From Paramesorhizobium deserti (lineage in GTDB: Bacteria > Pseudomonadota > Alphaproteobacteria > Rhizobiales > Rhizobiaceae), in the NCBI RefSeq assembly GCF_001558695.1, contig NZ_LNTU01000039.1, positions 1-64,000 of the forward strand: DNA of 64,000 bases, read 5' to 3'. Below are positions 1 through 9,594 of the stretch, one piece after another (the first letter of the stretch is position 1; each line of letters opens with the position of its first letter). The position numbers were made by a program, and so were the translations under genes. The notes beneath the pieces are model-generated. The model was given only the letters and a program-made list of their open reading frames with translations, had not been told where the DNA came from and searched no databases.

Positions 1-3000
1 CGCCCGGCCCGTCACCCTCGGCGAGGACCGGATTGGCCGCGCCGCTCCAGTAGCGGTTGCCGACGCGCCCGCGCAGCGTGCCCACCCTGTTCAGCTCCTG
101 CAGCACATGCGCATAGGCCTCGTAGATCGGCACACCAGGCTGGAAGTGGGGCGTAGGTCCTGGTTCCAAATGCGAGCGCAGATACCAATCGCCATCGCTT
201 GGATCGGTAACTCCACCCTTATAGAGCCTATAGGCATAGGCGCCACCGACCTTTATCTGATCGCCGGCGAAGATATAATCGCCGGCAAGCGTAAACGTGC
301 CATTCGAAGCGCCGCCGACATCAATGATCTTGATGCCTTTATCGGTCTGCGCGCCGCCGCCGTCCAGGTTCGTCACCTGAACATTGGTCTTGCCCGAAGT
401 GCTGCCTGTGACGACGAGCAGATCCGTCGGCGAGTCGTCACCGCCAAGCACGGCCTCGATGGAAAGCGTGCCGCCCTGCCCGATATAGTCACCATCGACG
501 GTCAGCGTGCCGATCGAATTGCCTGGCGCAATCGTGCCGCCGGCAGCGTTCAGCGTCGTGCCAACGATGCCGGCGCCCTGCAATTGTCCACCGAGCACGT
601 CGATCATGCCCCCGAGCCTTTCATTGACCTCCAGGATACCCTTGTTGACTTTATGGACGCCGGTCAGACCGGAATAATCACCATCGAGAACTGTCTTGCC
701 CGGGCCCATCTGGTCAAAACCGCCCGTGCCGGTGACGGCATTCTTGAAGATGACATCGTCCGAGCGGTTGAAAGCGAGCGTCCCGTCATTGGTGATCGCG
801 CCTTCGACGCTACCCGAAGTGCCGCCTTCGCCAAGTTGTAATGTACCCTCGCTGATTGCCGTGCCACCGGTGTAGCTGTTTTTCCCCGCGAGGATCAGCG
901 TGCCGGCTTCGGTCTTGACGAGCTTGCCTGATCCTGCCAGCTCCGAGGCGATGGTCGCCGTCGTCCCGGCTGCACGCCCCCCAAGCCCGGTGCGGATGAT
1001 GGTCTCGGCCGCACCCAGCCTGATCGCGTCACCCTCGATGCGGTAGCCATCGACAGCGAACTGCATGCCGGAGACCAGGATCGGGCCACCGCTGCCATCA
1101 ACCGTCACTTTACCAGCGGGGAGGTTCCGGAAGATGGCGAAATTGTCATCCATCCATTTACCGTCGGTCGTCCCTGGCACCCCATTAGTCCAGCTGTTGT
1201 TGGCGAGGTCCCATGTCCCATTGCCACCTTTCCAGTAGTTTAAGACGACACCATTTGTGCTGATCAGATTGACCTCGTGCTCGATGCTCGTATCTACCGC
1301 CAGATCGTTTGGATCGATATTCCCGGGCACTTTACCCAGATCAAGCCCATTGTCGGTGAGCGCGCCGCCATAATCGAACAGCCGGTAGAGCCCCGGGGTA
1401 AAGCCGCCGTGATCGGTGATATTAAGCACGCCATCCAGGACCAGATCGCCCATCACATTGAAGAGGCCGGGATCCGCTGCCGCCTGCGGCGCGCCGAGCG
1501 AAACATCAACATTGGACGCGCTCGAAAGCGTCAGATCGCCGTCGATGGTGAGCCGCTCACCCTGGCGCCCGAGAAGCGTGCCGCCATCTGCGACGGTCGT
1601 CGAGCCGACTGTGCCCGTGCCGCCGAGCGTCCCCCCCGAGGCGACGTTCATGGTGCCGCCGAGCGGGCCATCCACATACAGTATCCCGTCCGACACGGTG
1701 GTCTTGCCGGAAAAGCCGCCGCTGCTGCCCGTCAGCGTCAGGGTGCCACCGCCATCCTTGACGAACTGGCCGGTCCCGGTCACATTGCCCGACAGCGTCA
1801 GATCGCCGTTTGGATCGGTCAGGAAGGTGCCACCGCCGGCATTGACTGTCACGTTGCGCGAGGTGGTGATCTGTTTGGTGCTCTGCAGCGTACCGCCATT
1901 GAAGGTGAGAGCGCCTGCCGGCGTTTCGTTGGCACAGCCGAGACTGCAGTCGAAGGCTACGGCCAGCGTGCCGTCATTGAGCACCGTACCGCCGGTATAG
2001 GTGTTCGTGTGATCGGAGAGTATCAGCTTGCCGGCACCGTCCTTGATGAGGCGGCCTGCTCCGGAAAGCTGGCCGCCCAGCGTCACGCTGGTCGATGAAG
2101 CGGTTTCGATCACACCGTCCGTGTTGAATTTAACGGGATCAGCGTAGTTGGTGGTGGAGGTGACGAGCAGTGTGGCGGTAGATCCGCCGCCTGCAACGGT
2201 CGTATCGAAGACGAGCCCGCCCGAGCCGAGATTGTCTCCTGTGGCAATCGACAGTGTGCCATCCGCGATCGTGATGGTGCCTGTATAGCTCGCGCTGTTG
2301 CCCACGTTCGCTAGCACCAATGTGCCGGCGCCAAGTTTGGTGAGCGCGCCTGTGCCGCTGATCGCTTTCGAGATCGTGAAGGATGAATTGGCGACATCGA
2401 CACCCCCGCCGCCCGTGCCGACCGTTAAATTGCGCGATGTCGCTGCATATCCGCCCGTAACCTGCAACGTGCCGCCGGTGAGTGTCAGCCCGCCGGTTGA
2501 TGCACCGAGATTACCATCGGCGGACACCGACAGAACGCCGCCTTTGATCAAGGTGCCGCCGGAATATTCATTGGCACCGCTCAGCACCAAGATACCACGG
2601 TCCCCCTTCACCAGTGGCCCAGTACCGATAAGTTTGGAGTTGATCGTGGCGATATACGCTGCGCTGACATCCGTGTGATCGCCGACGCGAATGAGAGTCT
2701 CTCCCGTTGTCGCATCAGGTACCAGCGTAATGGGTTCTCCCTGCACCGTATAACCATCAACCGAAAACTGCATACCGGAGACGCGGATCGGACCCGCGGT
2801 GCTGCTGTCCACCTGCACCGTACCGCCTTGGCCCATGAAAATCGCGAAGCTGCTGTCGCTGAAACCGCCATTGGCGGAGCCGTCGGCGATCGTCCAGTTG
2901 GTCAAGCCGCCAGCGGCCTGCCAGGTGCCCGATCCACCGTCGACCTTACATACACCGCCGGAGCAGTCGGGCGCGGTATGGCTGCCGTCCCAGAAATTAT

Positions 3001-5767
3001 AGGTATTAGTGACGGGATTTGTATTGTTATAGAGGTTCACGCGATCGCTGGTAATTTGCAGACTCAAATTGGATTGGCTTGGGGTGACGCTGCCGAGCGT
3101 TAAGTTGCTTCCGTTGATCGTTCCATGAACAAGGCCGTATATGCCTGGACCGAAATCCTGCCCCGAATTGTTCTCGATGGTCACGACACCGCCATTCAGA
3201 TTCACGGTACCGTTGACCTGGACCATCAACGCGTCATGGTTGCCATTGGGATCGATTCCGTATTTGTAATCCAGCTTCGCACCGTTCTGTACGGTGAGAT
3301 CGCCATTGATGGTCACCCTGTTGATGCCATTGGCGTTGCTGTCCTGTGTAAGCAATGTACCGCCGTCCAGCATCACGCTGCCGCCGATCGTACCGGTGCC
3401 TGGGTTGCTGCCCTCACCGCCAGCCAGTGTTGCACCATTGTTCACCGTGACCAGACCCGTCGCTTGGGTTTGATCACCGTTAATGACGAGCTTGCTGTTG
3501 GCAGCAATATCCGTACTGCCCTTGTAACTGTTGTCGCCGCCCAGGGTCAGTTCAAGACCGTCCTGTACCATAACCAAGCCGGCGCCGCTAATCTTGCCGT
3601 CATAGGATAAGCTGCCCGAACGATCGAAAATAAGCTTGGTTGTTGTGTTCGTGAGCGCGACGCTGCTATTTGCGCCGCCGAGCGTGCCTGTCGCACCGCC
3701 GTTACCCACATGCAGGTCTCCCCCGCTGATTGTCATGGCGCCCGAATAACCGCCATTGTTGCCGGTAAGGATCAGATTGCCGTTGCCGGTCTTGGTGAGA
3801 GCGCCGGCGCCAGCAATATCGCCCTCCACGTGCAGAACGCTGTTTGATTTAAGCGTCCCCGCGCCAGCCATCGTTATCGCGCGCTGCGAGCCGAATGTCA
3901 GCCCGCCCGAATTCGTGTTCTCCAGCGTACCGCCATTAAAGGTGATCCCACTCGATGAGGCACCAATATTGTTCTCAGACGATATGGAGAGCACGCCACC
4001 ATGGATGAAGGTACCGCCGGTATACTGATTGGCGCCCAAGAGCACCAAGGATCCCGCACCATATTTGTGGAGCGGGCCGCCTGCACTAAGCGACTGGGAA
4101 ACAGTGAACGTGTTATTTTGATCGGCGATGTCAAAACCGCCGCCCCCGGCGCCCCAGACGACGGGACGGGTGCCAAAGTCCGAGAACGTCGTCCCCGTCA
4201 CCTGCAGCGTTCCGCCGTTGAATGTGAGCGATGCATTTGCAGCGGGGTTAAGGCCGAGCGCCCCGAGCTGGGCATTATCTGAAACGGACAGCACGCCACC
4301 CAGCAACTGCCATCGCGACATATAGTTTGTTGTGTTCTGCAACGTCCAAAGCGCTGTGCCCGTCACCTGAAACCCAGTGAAAGCGGCAAATTGAGTGGTG
4401 AGCTTGGTTACGTCAAAACTGGAATCCGCCGTGCCACCGAGCACAAGCGTCGCCTGTGCGGCACTCGCATCTACCGAACCGTTGCCGAAGTCATAGCCCG
4501 CCCGTAGTTCGAGAATGTTGTCGCCACCTGTAAAGATGATGGCTTTTCCATCCGATGCCGGGGTGCTGTTGGTGCCGGAGGCGACTCCGGCTAAACCTTT
4601 CAAAATCTTGCCGCTATTGATAATATGAAGATTGGAACCGACGATGCCGTTCCCGCCGGCTCCGGCCGTTGACGAATCATTGATGCCCCCACCACCATTA
4701 CCGCCCTGAATGGTGCCGGTGTTGGTTATCGTCAACCCATCACCGAAGATGCCGTCCCCGCCGGCTCCCGCGGTTCCAAGGAATGGAGTGACGATATTGC
4801 CGATGGCCCCGCCTGGGTTGCCACCGTTCCCCCCCTGGATAGTGCCAGCGTTGATGATTGTTATCGAACTGCCAAGAATGCCCGCGCCACCTAGGCCTCC
4901 GTTACCACTTCTATAACCGGACACACCTGCGGTACCCGTTGCAGCGCCACCATCTCCGCCATTCCCACCCCGAATTTCGCTGACAACGCCCTTGTTTTCC
5001 AGGGTTCCGCCTGGCAGCATGAATTGCACACCAATACCGCCGCCACCTCCGGCGCCTGCCCATCCTGCGTTAAAAAGCGGGCCGTTGTCACTTCCAGCGC
5101 CGCCTAACCCGCCTTCACCACCTTCAATGGATGATGTGTTCTGGATCAGCACTCCTCCGTTCACCACCATTCCGTAGCCACCACCACCACCGCCACCACC
5201 ACTACCTCCGGCGAAGGCATTGCCGACACTATCCTTACCCGCTGAGCCGGCGCCACCCGCGAAACCGACGATCGGTGCGGAATTGGTGTACGAAGTAGTA
5301 ATGGAAGGCCGATTGGCCCCACCATCCCCACCCGCACCGCCATCGCCACCGCCATTGAGACCAGCCCCACCAGCACCGCCACTACCACTACCGGCACCAG
5401 AACCACCACCCCCGCCGCCGCCGCCGCCCTCGCCGTCCCATCCTCCCCCGGGGCCCTTACCTGGAGAGCCTGGCATACCAGGCGCCCCGCCGCCGCCGCC
5501 GATGCCCGAGCGAGCGCTCGTCGCAGATCCGTCTCCGCCGTAGCCGTAGTTTTGGGATTGTGCTGATGAAAGCAGCGCCATTTGTATCAGTGCGATGGCA
5601 GAAGCCGAACAAAGCAGTCTTGCAAGACATCTTTGAAGAGCCGGCTTCATCAAGGACGTATCCGAGCGTGTATTTCCTCTCTTACGAAAGAGGTCTCGAT
5701 CTATCAAAGAGGATGCATAAGAGGCTCGGACGCAAGAAAATCTAGTAAGTTTTGCCATGCTATTCAT
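1..5767 (-). CDS. Giant autotransporter adhesin, N-terminal passenger (C-terminus outside window)
   Basis: One open frame of about 1,920 codons runs from ATG 5767 (alternative ATG 5758) off the left edge. The N-terminus is long and basic, then hydrophobic, ending in a likely signal cleavage site near LLSSAQSQN; a third ATG at 5650 would give a short conventional signal peptide. A glycine-rich stretch (5540-4600) follows, then repeated passenger strands of the autotransporter-associated type (pattern GANxYSGGTLIxGG, e.g. near 2560, 2000, 4040 and 880). Two related large modules contain GPIxVSGMQFxVDGY (near 2780 and 1060). The last residues before the edge (RVGNRYWSG...LAEGDGPG) resemble the linker ahead of a pertactin/AidA-type barrel. 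Expected role: type V secreted beta-helix adhesin on the outer membrane. The plus-strand ORFs here are antisense shadows. Family assignment is firm; the ligand is unknown. Confidence 0.9.
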   Translation of the reverse strand, partial: MNSMAKLTRFSCVRASYASSLIDRDLFRKRGNTRSDTSLMKPALQRCLARLLCSASAIALIQMALLSSAQSQNYGYGGDGSATSARSGIGGGGGAPGMPGSPGKGPGGGWDGEGGGGGGGGGSGAGSGSGGAGGAGLNGGGDGGAGGDGGANRPSITTSYTNSAPIVGFAGGAGSAGKDSVGNAFAGGSGGGGGGGGYGMVVNGGVLIQNTSSIEGGEGGLGGAGSDNGPLFNAGWAGAGGGGGIGVQFMLPGGTLENKGVVSEIRGGNGGDGGAATGTAGVSGYRSGNGGLGGAGILGSSITIINAGTIQGGNGGNPGGAIGNIVTPFLGTAGAGGDGIFGDGLTITNTGTIQGGNGGGGINDSSTAGAGGNGIVGSNLHIINSGKILKGLAGVASGTNSTPASDGKAIIFTGGDNILELRAGYDFGNGSVDASAAQATLVLGGTADSSFDVTKLTTQFAAFTGFQVTGTALWTLQNTTNYMSRWQLLGGVLSVSDNAQLGALGLNPAANASLTFNGGTLQVTGTTFSDFGTRPVVWGAGGGGFDIADQNNTFTVSQSLSAGGPLHKYGAGSLVLLGANQYTGGTFIHGGVLSISSENNIGASSSGITFNGGTLENTNSGGLTFGSQRAITMAGAGTLKSNSVLHVEGDIAGAGALTKTGNGNLILTGNNGGYSGAMTISGGDLHVGNGGATGTLGGANSSVALTNTTTKLIFDRSGSLSYDGKISGAGLVMVQDGLELTLGGDNSYKGSTDIAANSKLVINGDQTQATGLVTVNNGATLAGGEGSNPGTGTIGGSVMLDGGTLLTQDSNANGINRVTINGDLTVQNGAKLDYKYGIDPNGNHDALMVQVNGTVNLNGGVVTIENNSGQDFGPGIYGLVHGTINGSNLTLGSVTPSQSNLSLQITSDRVNLYNNTNPVTNTYNFWDGSHTAPDCSGGVCKVDGGSGTWQAAGGLTNWTIADGSANGGFSDSSFAIFMGQGGTVQVDSSTAGPIRVSGMQFSVDGYTVQGEPITLVPDATTGETLIRVGDHTDVSAAYIATINSKLIGTGPLVKGDRGILVLSGANEYSGGTLIKGGVLSVSADGNLGASTGGLTLTGGTLQVTGGYAATSRNLTVGTGGGGVDVANSSFTISKAISGTGALTKLGAGTLVLANVGNSASYTGTITIADGTLSIATGDNLGSGGLVFDTTVAGGGSTATLLVTSTTNYADPVKFNTDGVIETASSTSVTLGGQLSGAGRLIKDGAGKLILSDHTNTYTGGTVLNDGTLAVAFDCSLGCANETPAGALTFNGGTLQSTKQITTSRNVTVNAGGGTFLTDPNGDLTLSGNVTGTGQFVKDGGGTLTLTGSSGGFSGKTTVSDGILYVDGPLGGTMNVASGGTLGGTGTVGSTTVADGGTLLGRQGERLTIDGDLTLSSASNVDVSLGAPQAAADPGLFNVMGDLVLDGVLNITDHGGFTPGLYRLFDYGGALTDNGLDLGKVPGNIDPNDLAVDTSIEHEVNLISTNGVVLNYWKGGNGTWDLANNSWTNGVPGTTDGKWMDDNFAIFRNLPAGKVTVDGSGGPILVSGMQFAVDGYRIEGDAIRLGAAETIIRTGLGGRAAGTTATIASELAGSGKLVKTEAGTLILAGKNSYTGGTAISEGTLQLGEGGTSGSVEGAITNDGTLAFNRSDDVIFKNAVTGTGGFDQMGPGKTVLDGDYSGLTGVHKVNKGILEVNERLGGMIDVLGGQLQGAGIVGTTLNAAGGTIAPGNSIGTLTVDGDYIGQGGTLSIEAVLGGDDSPTDLLVVTGSTSGKTNVQVTNLDGGGAQTDKGIKIIDVGGASNGTFTLAGDYIFAGDQIKVGGAYAYRLYKGGVTDPSDGDWYLRSHLEPGPTPHFQPGVPIYEAYAHVLQELNRVGTLRGRVGNRYWSGAANPVLAEGDGPG

Positions 5768-6281
5768 TCTGACAACCCCCAATTCCAGCGTATTTCTGAA
5801 TGCCGCGCAAAACTCAAGCAGACAACACTTTCCAGATGCGGACTACACATCATGCTTACGAATATGATTCAGAATATAGAATCTCCTATCACATATGTAA
5901 AAAATTGCTATATTTTGTAATAAATATTAGAAAGTGAAATTTGACAACATTCGGTTAAATATTGAATACATTTCCGCAAAAATCAAAATTACCTTCGCTT
6001 GGAGTGCGGTTTTAGCTTGGCCATTTGTTGGGTAATCAGGCTCTTGCCCCCAAAAAGCACAGCTTAATTTCTGCTCCTTGGATGCATTCAGGCAGAGCAA
6101 TACAACTGAGAAAAATCAGATCAACGAAGAGGAAATAATCGGACATAGCAAAGTGCTTTGTCAGGAGCATTCGACATGAAAACCCAGATGCCGGGTCAAT
6201 TCATTACCATCGGTGGCTTGCGTCAAAGCTGGTGCCAATCAGGGATGAAATATATGCCGCCCAAATTCGTGCATCATCTAA
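5768..6281. other. AT-rich intergenic region upstream of the autotransporter
   Basis: About 510 bp with no convincing gene. It is much more AT-rich than the flanks (notably 5860-5990) and should hold the promoter of the minus-strand autotransporter. A weak minus-strand TTGTCA/TTTATT pair is visible around 5910-5960. A GGGGGT stretch just before ATG 5767 may serve as a weak ribosome binding site. The right end is cut by the IS element at 6282. Confidence 0.5.
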
Positions 6282-6311
6282 GAGCCTGATTCAAAATTAT
6301 CCGGTGTAATT

Positions 6312-6791
6312 TCATATTTTTGCGATTCTGCGAGTGAAGAGCTGGATGGAGGCGATGAAGAGCCATGCGGTTGCGGACGCGATGGTCTGTTCGAAGTCCT
6401 TGGCGAGGCGCCGGTTCCGATTGAGCCAAGCCAGCGTTCGCTCGACGACCCAGCGCCCGGGCAGCACGACGAAGCCTTTCGCGGTATCCGATCGCTTGAC
6501 GATCTCGACGGTCCATTTGCCGATGCGACGCAGGGCGTCCCTGAGCTTTTCGCCCGCATAGCCACCATCAGCAAAGACATGGCGCAGCCACGGGAAGCGA
6601 CGGACGATCTCGGCCAGCACCAATGGCGCGCCATCACGATCCTGGATATCGGCAGTGTGGATCACGGCATGGACCAGATTGCCATCGGTGTCGGTCAGGA
6701 TGTGGCGCTTGCGTCCCTTGATCTTCTTGCCCGCGTCATAGCCGGAAGGCCCGCCGCTTTCCGAGGTCTTCACACTCTGGCTGTCGATCAC
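6312..6791 (-). CDS. IS5-family transposase, orfB (DDE catalytic half)
   Basis: 159 codons starting at GTG in a 4-base overlap with the orfA stop. Shows the DDE domain of the family: IDSQSVKT at the first catalytic Asp, GKKIKGRKRHILTDTDG, a second Asp in VFADGGYAGEKL, and the terminal RWVVERTLAWLNRNRRL with the catalytic Glu. The C-terminus is intact, ending 30 bp inside the inverted repeat. Whether the element is active depends on how orfA and orfB are joined. Confidence 0.87.
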   Translation of the reverse strand: MIDSQSVKTSESGGPSGYDAGKKIKGRKRHILTDTDGNLVHAVIHTADIQDRDGAPLVLAEIVRRFPWLRHVFADGGYAGEKLRDALRRIGKWTVEIVKRSDTAKGFVVLPGRWVVERTLAWLNRNRRLAKDFEQTIASATAWLFIASIQLFTRRIAKI

Positions 6792-7132
6792 GCCGGCGCT
6801 GGGCGAAGCCTCCGGCCTGCAGCTTCCCGACCGATCAACAGCAGGCTATGGTTGAGCGAGAGCCACAGGCCGTTGTCGCGCCACAGATAAAACCAGCGCC
6901 GCACCGTCGAGACGGGCGGAAAGCAGGGCGGCAGCATCCGCCACGGCAGCCCGCCGCGTAGTAGATACAAAATCGCCTCGATAATGCGCCTGAGCGGCCA
7001 CTTGCGCGGACGCCCCACAGACGAGGGCGGCGGAAAGAAGGGCTCGAGCACCGCCCATTCGGCATCGGTCAAATCGCTTGGCAAAGCCAGGTCTGCACGG
7101 GCATATTGCGCCCGAGTGGTATCGGTCCACAT
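6788..7132 (-). CDS. IS5-family transposase, orfA (N-terminal half)
   Basis: 114 codons. Contains the N-terminal signature of IS5-type transposases: LTDAEWAVLEPFFPPP, then GRPRKWPLRRIIEAILYLLR and GLPWRMLPP, followed by a tryptophan-rich stretch ending at a TGA that overlaps the start of orfB. The orfB frame can be read back as EASPSAGVIDSQSV, the usual uninterrupted joint in relatives. The two ORFs therefore correspond to one transposase that is read by frameshifting or has been broken by an indel. No classical slippery run is visible at the joint. Confidence 0.85.
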   Translation of the reverse strand: MWTDTTRAQYARADLALPSDLTDAEWAVLEPFFPPPSSVGRPRKWPLRRIIEAILYLLRGGLPWRMLPPCFPPVSTVRRWFYLWRDNGLWLSLNHSLLLIGREAAGRRLRPAPA

Positions 7133-7293
7133 CGTCGATCTCCGGAAGTTTGTTGCAAAACCCCTGAATCAACGACTGGCGCTAGCGTCAAGCTAACTAA
7201 CTGATACCACTCAACTTAATTTCGGATCAGGCTCTAAGAATCGTCCGATCATGCTTATGTAAACGGTTTCCCACTTTGTGGAGCCGATTTGAC

Positions 7294-7541
7294 AGGCTTC
7301 AGCCGACCATGGCCTTTGGGGCCATGGTCGTGGTGTTGTGGTCTGCCTCGCAGCGGGCGCCGCCCTAGAGTGTCGTGTGGAGGTCGAAGTATGTGGTTGC
7401 GCCTGGAGCGATGTTGGAGGCTTCAGCCGACCATGGCCTTTGGGGCCATGGTCGTGGTGTTGTGGTCTGCCTCGCAGCGGGCGCCGCCCTAGAGTGTCGT
7501 GTGGAGGTCGAAGTATGTGGTTGCGCCTGGAGCGATGTTGG
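7294..7541. repeat. 124-bp perfect tandem duplication over the 3' end of the Ig-like gene
   Basis: 7294-7417 is repeated without visible change at 7418-7541. The right copy contains the last ~17 codons and stop of the Ig-like gene (stop at 7489); the left copy is a downstream duplicate. Each copy carries a perfect 11-bp stem (CGACCATGGCC ... GGCCATGGTCG, 5-nt loop) at 7304-7330 and 7428-7454, which may act as a transcript-end hairpin although no U-run follows. The identity of the copies indicates a recent event. Confidence 0.93.
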
Positions 7542-9594
7542 ACCAGGTCGTGCCGTTCGTGCTCAGGATGTTGTAGTCGACCTGCAGTTGGCCTTTATCG
7601 TCTGCCTGCTGGCCATTCGTATATCCGGCCATGGCCCATTGCGGCAGGTATACCGCAACCGATTGTCCCGACAGCAACGGACTGCGGGCATCGACATTAT
7701 AGGTCACGGCAATGATGTTGCGTGCCGGATCGGACAAAGGCAGTCCGTACACACCGGATACATAGCCGAAGACTGTAACGACATCGCCCTGTTTCGCGCC
7801 ATAGGGCGGGATGGAGACCTTCAGCCCCTGGCCCGTGATATCGCCCGGCCCGACCACATTCTTGGTCTTCGTGATCACCTTCGGCATTTGCGGCCCACGA
7901 TTAACGGTCTGATAGGGGCCCGTCATCACAGGACCGCCGCTCGTCGTGAAGGCAGACCCGCCGGCCGGTTGCGATTCCTGCTGCCCCGTCGTCACATAGA
8001 TCAGCGTATTGGAGTTGGTCAGGTCCAGGGCCGCATACGCCACCGGGATCTTGAAGTCCGGATCCACCTTCCCTTCCCAGACCACGCGATTGTTGAGCAC
8101 CAGCGCCACAGGATCGTCTTTGTTCACGTTGCTGCTTGTGGGAATGGTCACATTGAAGGTGGGAACGCCAGGCGGAATGGTGAGAACACCGTTCTGCAGC
8201 CCACTGACGACGATAGGCGCCGGCAGCCGCCCGCTGCCGCTTGCGATCGCAAGCTGTGCCGCAGGGGAGGTAAAGTCATTCCACTGCACATTGACACCGA
8301 AGTACGTATCGTTCGCCGATCCGATCAGGAATGTCGCGACACCACTGGCATCGGTCTGCATCACGTAGGTCTTGCCGTCCGGCGCTGACAGCGGCTTGCC
8401 GGTCGTGGCATCCCACATCTCCACCCCGGCAACAGGCGGGGTGGTTGGCAGTTTCACCGACTGCGGGGTGGTCACCTGGTTCAGGATCCGGGCCTGGCAC
8501 TTGATGACCTGCGTCGTATCGGTGATATCCACATCCCATTCGCTGAGGCACGATGCCTTGTCGATCTCAATCCCGCTCACCCCTTGTGTCGGCTGCGATT
8601 GCGTAAAGCTGATGACGAGATCGGGATCGGAATGGTCGTTGGCGCCGATCCGCGGGTTGAAGCATGTCGTCGCGATCACCGCATTGGCGATATCCTCTCC
8701 ATCCAAGGCGGTGACCGTGTTCGTGGCGACACCCTGCCCGCCGGTGACCTTGGAGGTCGGGCTGGTGAAGGCGAGCCGGTCAGACGGGTAGCCGTGCCAG
8801 GTCACCACCGTGCCATCCGGCATTGGCTCGCCAGCGCTGTCGGTATAAGTCACCGTCAGCGGATACGGATCGCCGATCGTGCCGTCGCCCTGAGGGCCGA
8901 GAACCATCCTCCCTTCCTTCGCCGGCTTGTCCAGTGGAGGCGGCTGAAAGAGGAGCTTCAGGGGATCGGAGGTGGTTGAGTCCGCGGTCACCGTCACAGT
9001 GACGGTGGTCTCGACATCCCCGGTGATGCGCAGGGCGTTGGTCATGACGCCGTCGGCATCCGTCGCGCCATTCGGCTCCGCCAGCTCCACCGTCACGGAG
9101 GCATTGTCGGCGACAGCCTCCCAGTTCACCGGATGGTAATGAGCGACGGGATCGCCGTTGTACTCCCTGAACGTCGCCTGCAAGAGATGCCATTCGCCTT
9201 CCGCCAGCGGATTGTCATCCCAGGAGACGAGATCGATGACTTCCCCGAACTGCGGCTTGGTAACAGGCGTGAACGTCAGCTGATAGGGAGACGATACCGC
9301 CCAATTGTCCGCGTCCGACGAACGGGCGTAGACATTGACCGTGATCTGCTTGTTCGGCCCATAGGCCGTGATCTGCGTGGTCTCGCCGAGGTTGGTGATA
9401 TTGGGCTCGAACGTGAACATGTAATCCGGATCGTCGTCACGGTCTGTCGACCACACAACCTCCTTGATGGTGACGTCGTCCGGTCCGGTATAGATCGCAT
9501 TGAGCGGATGGGACGGCAGATAAAGCGGCAGCGAAGCGCCGTCCGGTGAGGTGATGATGAGACCGCTACCCTGACCTTGCCCAAAGCTCAACAC
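7489..9594 (-). CDS. Ig-like multi-domain protein, probable 3' part of a split gene
   Basis: 701 codons, but the only start at the 5' end is a GTG with no ribosome binding site, and the frame is open further upstream (LYDHSDPNLVLSF), so this is probably the continuation of the gene at 9614-11890 after a frameshift. Residues ~10-340 form one repeat of the three-part module also found twice in the upstream gene: a sandwich beginning GLIITSPDGASLPLYLPSHP, then LVSWDDNPLAEGEWHLLQATF (Ig group-1-like), then MVLGPQGDG...PSDRLAFTSP ending near NDHSDPDLVISF. The ~360-residue C-terminus is a different pair of beta-rich domains, similar in layout to the ends of the two genes at 12215 and 13653. No signal peptide or membrane segment. 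Function unknown. Confidence 0.7.
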   Translation of the reverse strand: MLSFGQGQGSGLIITSPDGASLPLYLPSHPLNAIYTGPDDVTIKEVVWSTDRDDDPDYMFTFEPNITNLGETTQITAYGPNKQITVNVYARSSDADNWAVSSPYQLTFTPVTKPQFGEVIDLVSWDDNPLAEGEWHLLQATFREYNGDPVAHYHPVNWEAVADNASVTVELAEPNGATDADGVMTNALRITGDVETTVTVTVTADSTTSDPLKLLFQPPPLDKPAKEGRMVLGPQGDGTIGDPYPLTVTYTDSAGEPMPDGTVVTWHGYPSDRLAFTSPTSKVTGGQGVATNTVTALDGEDIANAVIATTCFNPRIGANDHSDPDLVISFTQSQPTQGVSGIEIDKASCLSEWDVDITDTTQVIKCQARILNQVTTPQSVKLPTTPPVAGVEMWDATTGKPLSAPDGKTYVMQTDASGVATFLIGSANDTYFGVNVQWNDFTSPAAQLAIASGSGRLPAPIVVSGLQNGVLTIPPGVPTFNVTIPTSSNVNKDDPVALVLNNRVVWEGKVDPDFKIPVAYAALDLTNSNTLIYVTTGQQESQPAGGSAFTTSGGPVMTGPYQTVNRGPQMPKVITKTKNVVGPGDITGQGLKVSIPPYGAKQGDVVTVFGYVSGVYGLPLSDPARNIIAVTYNVDARSPLLSGQSVAVYLPQWAMAGYTNGQQADDKGQLQVDYNILSTNGTTWSNIAPGATTYFDLHTTL

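Larger units (their letters stand above)
6282..7234 (-). mobile_element. IS5-family insertion sequence, complete ends
   Basis: A 953-bp element bounded by 18-bp inverted repeats, 6282-6299 and 7217-7234, matching at 16 of 18 positions and beginning GAGCCTGAT. Both ends are flanked by TAA (6279-6281 and 7235-7237), a 3-bp target duplication as expected for this family. Inside, on the minus strand, are two overlapping transposase frames. It sits between the 3' end of the Ig-like genes and the upstream region of the autotransporter and breaks no recognisable gene. Confidence 0.9.

Noticed and set aside
1277-4282. Series of plus-strand ORFs in the first 5 kb
   Set aside because: All lie in the codon-phase antisense to the continuous autotransporter frame and lack domain content.
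6788-6791. Programmed -1 frameshift in the transposase joint
   Set aside because: The overlap is compatible with it, but no slippery A or C run is visible, so a simple indel is equally likely and I do not claim it.
7294-7541. Tandem repeat considered as a CRISPR or minisatellite array
   Set aside because: Only two 124-bp copies without spacers; better explained as a segment duplication including a gene end.
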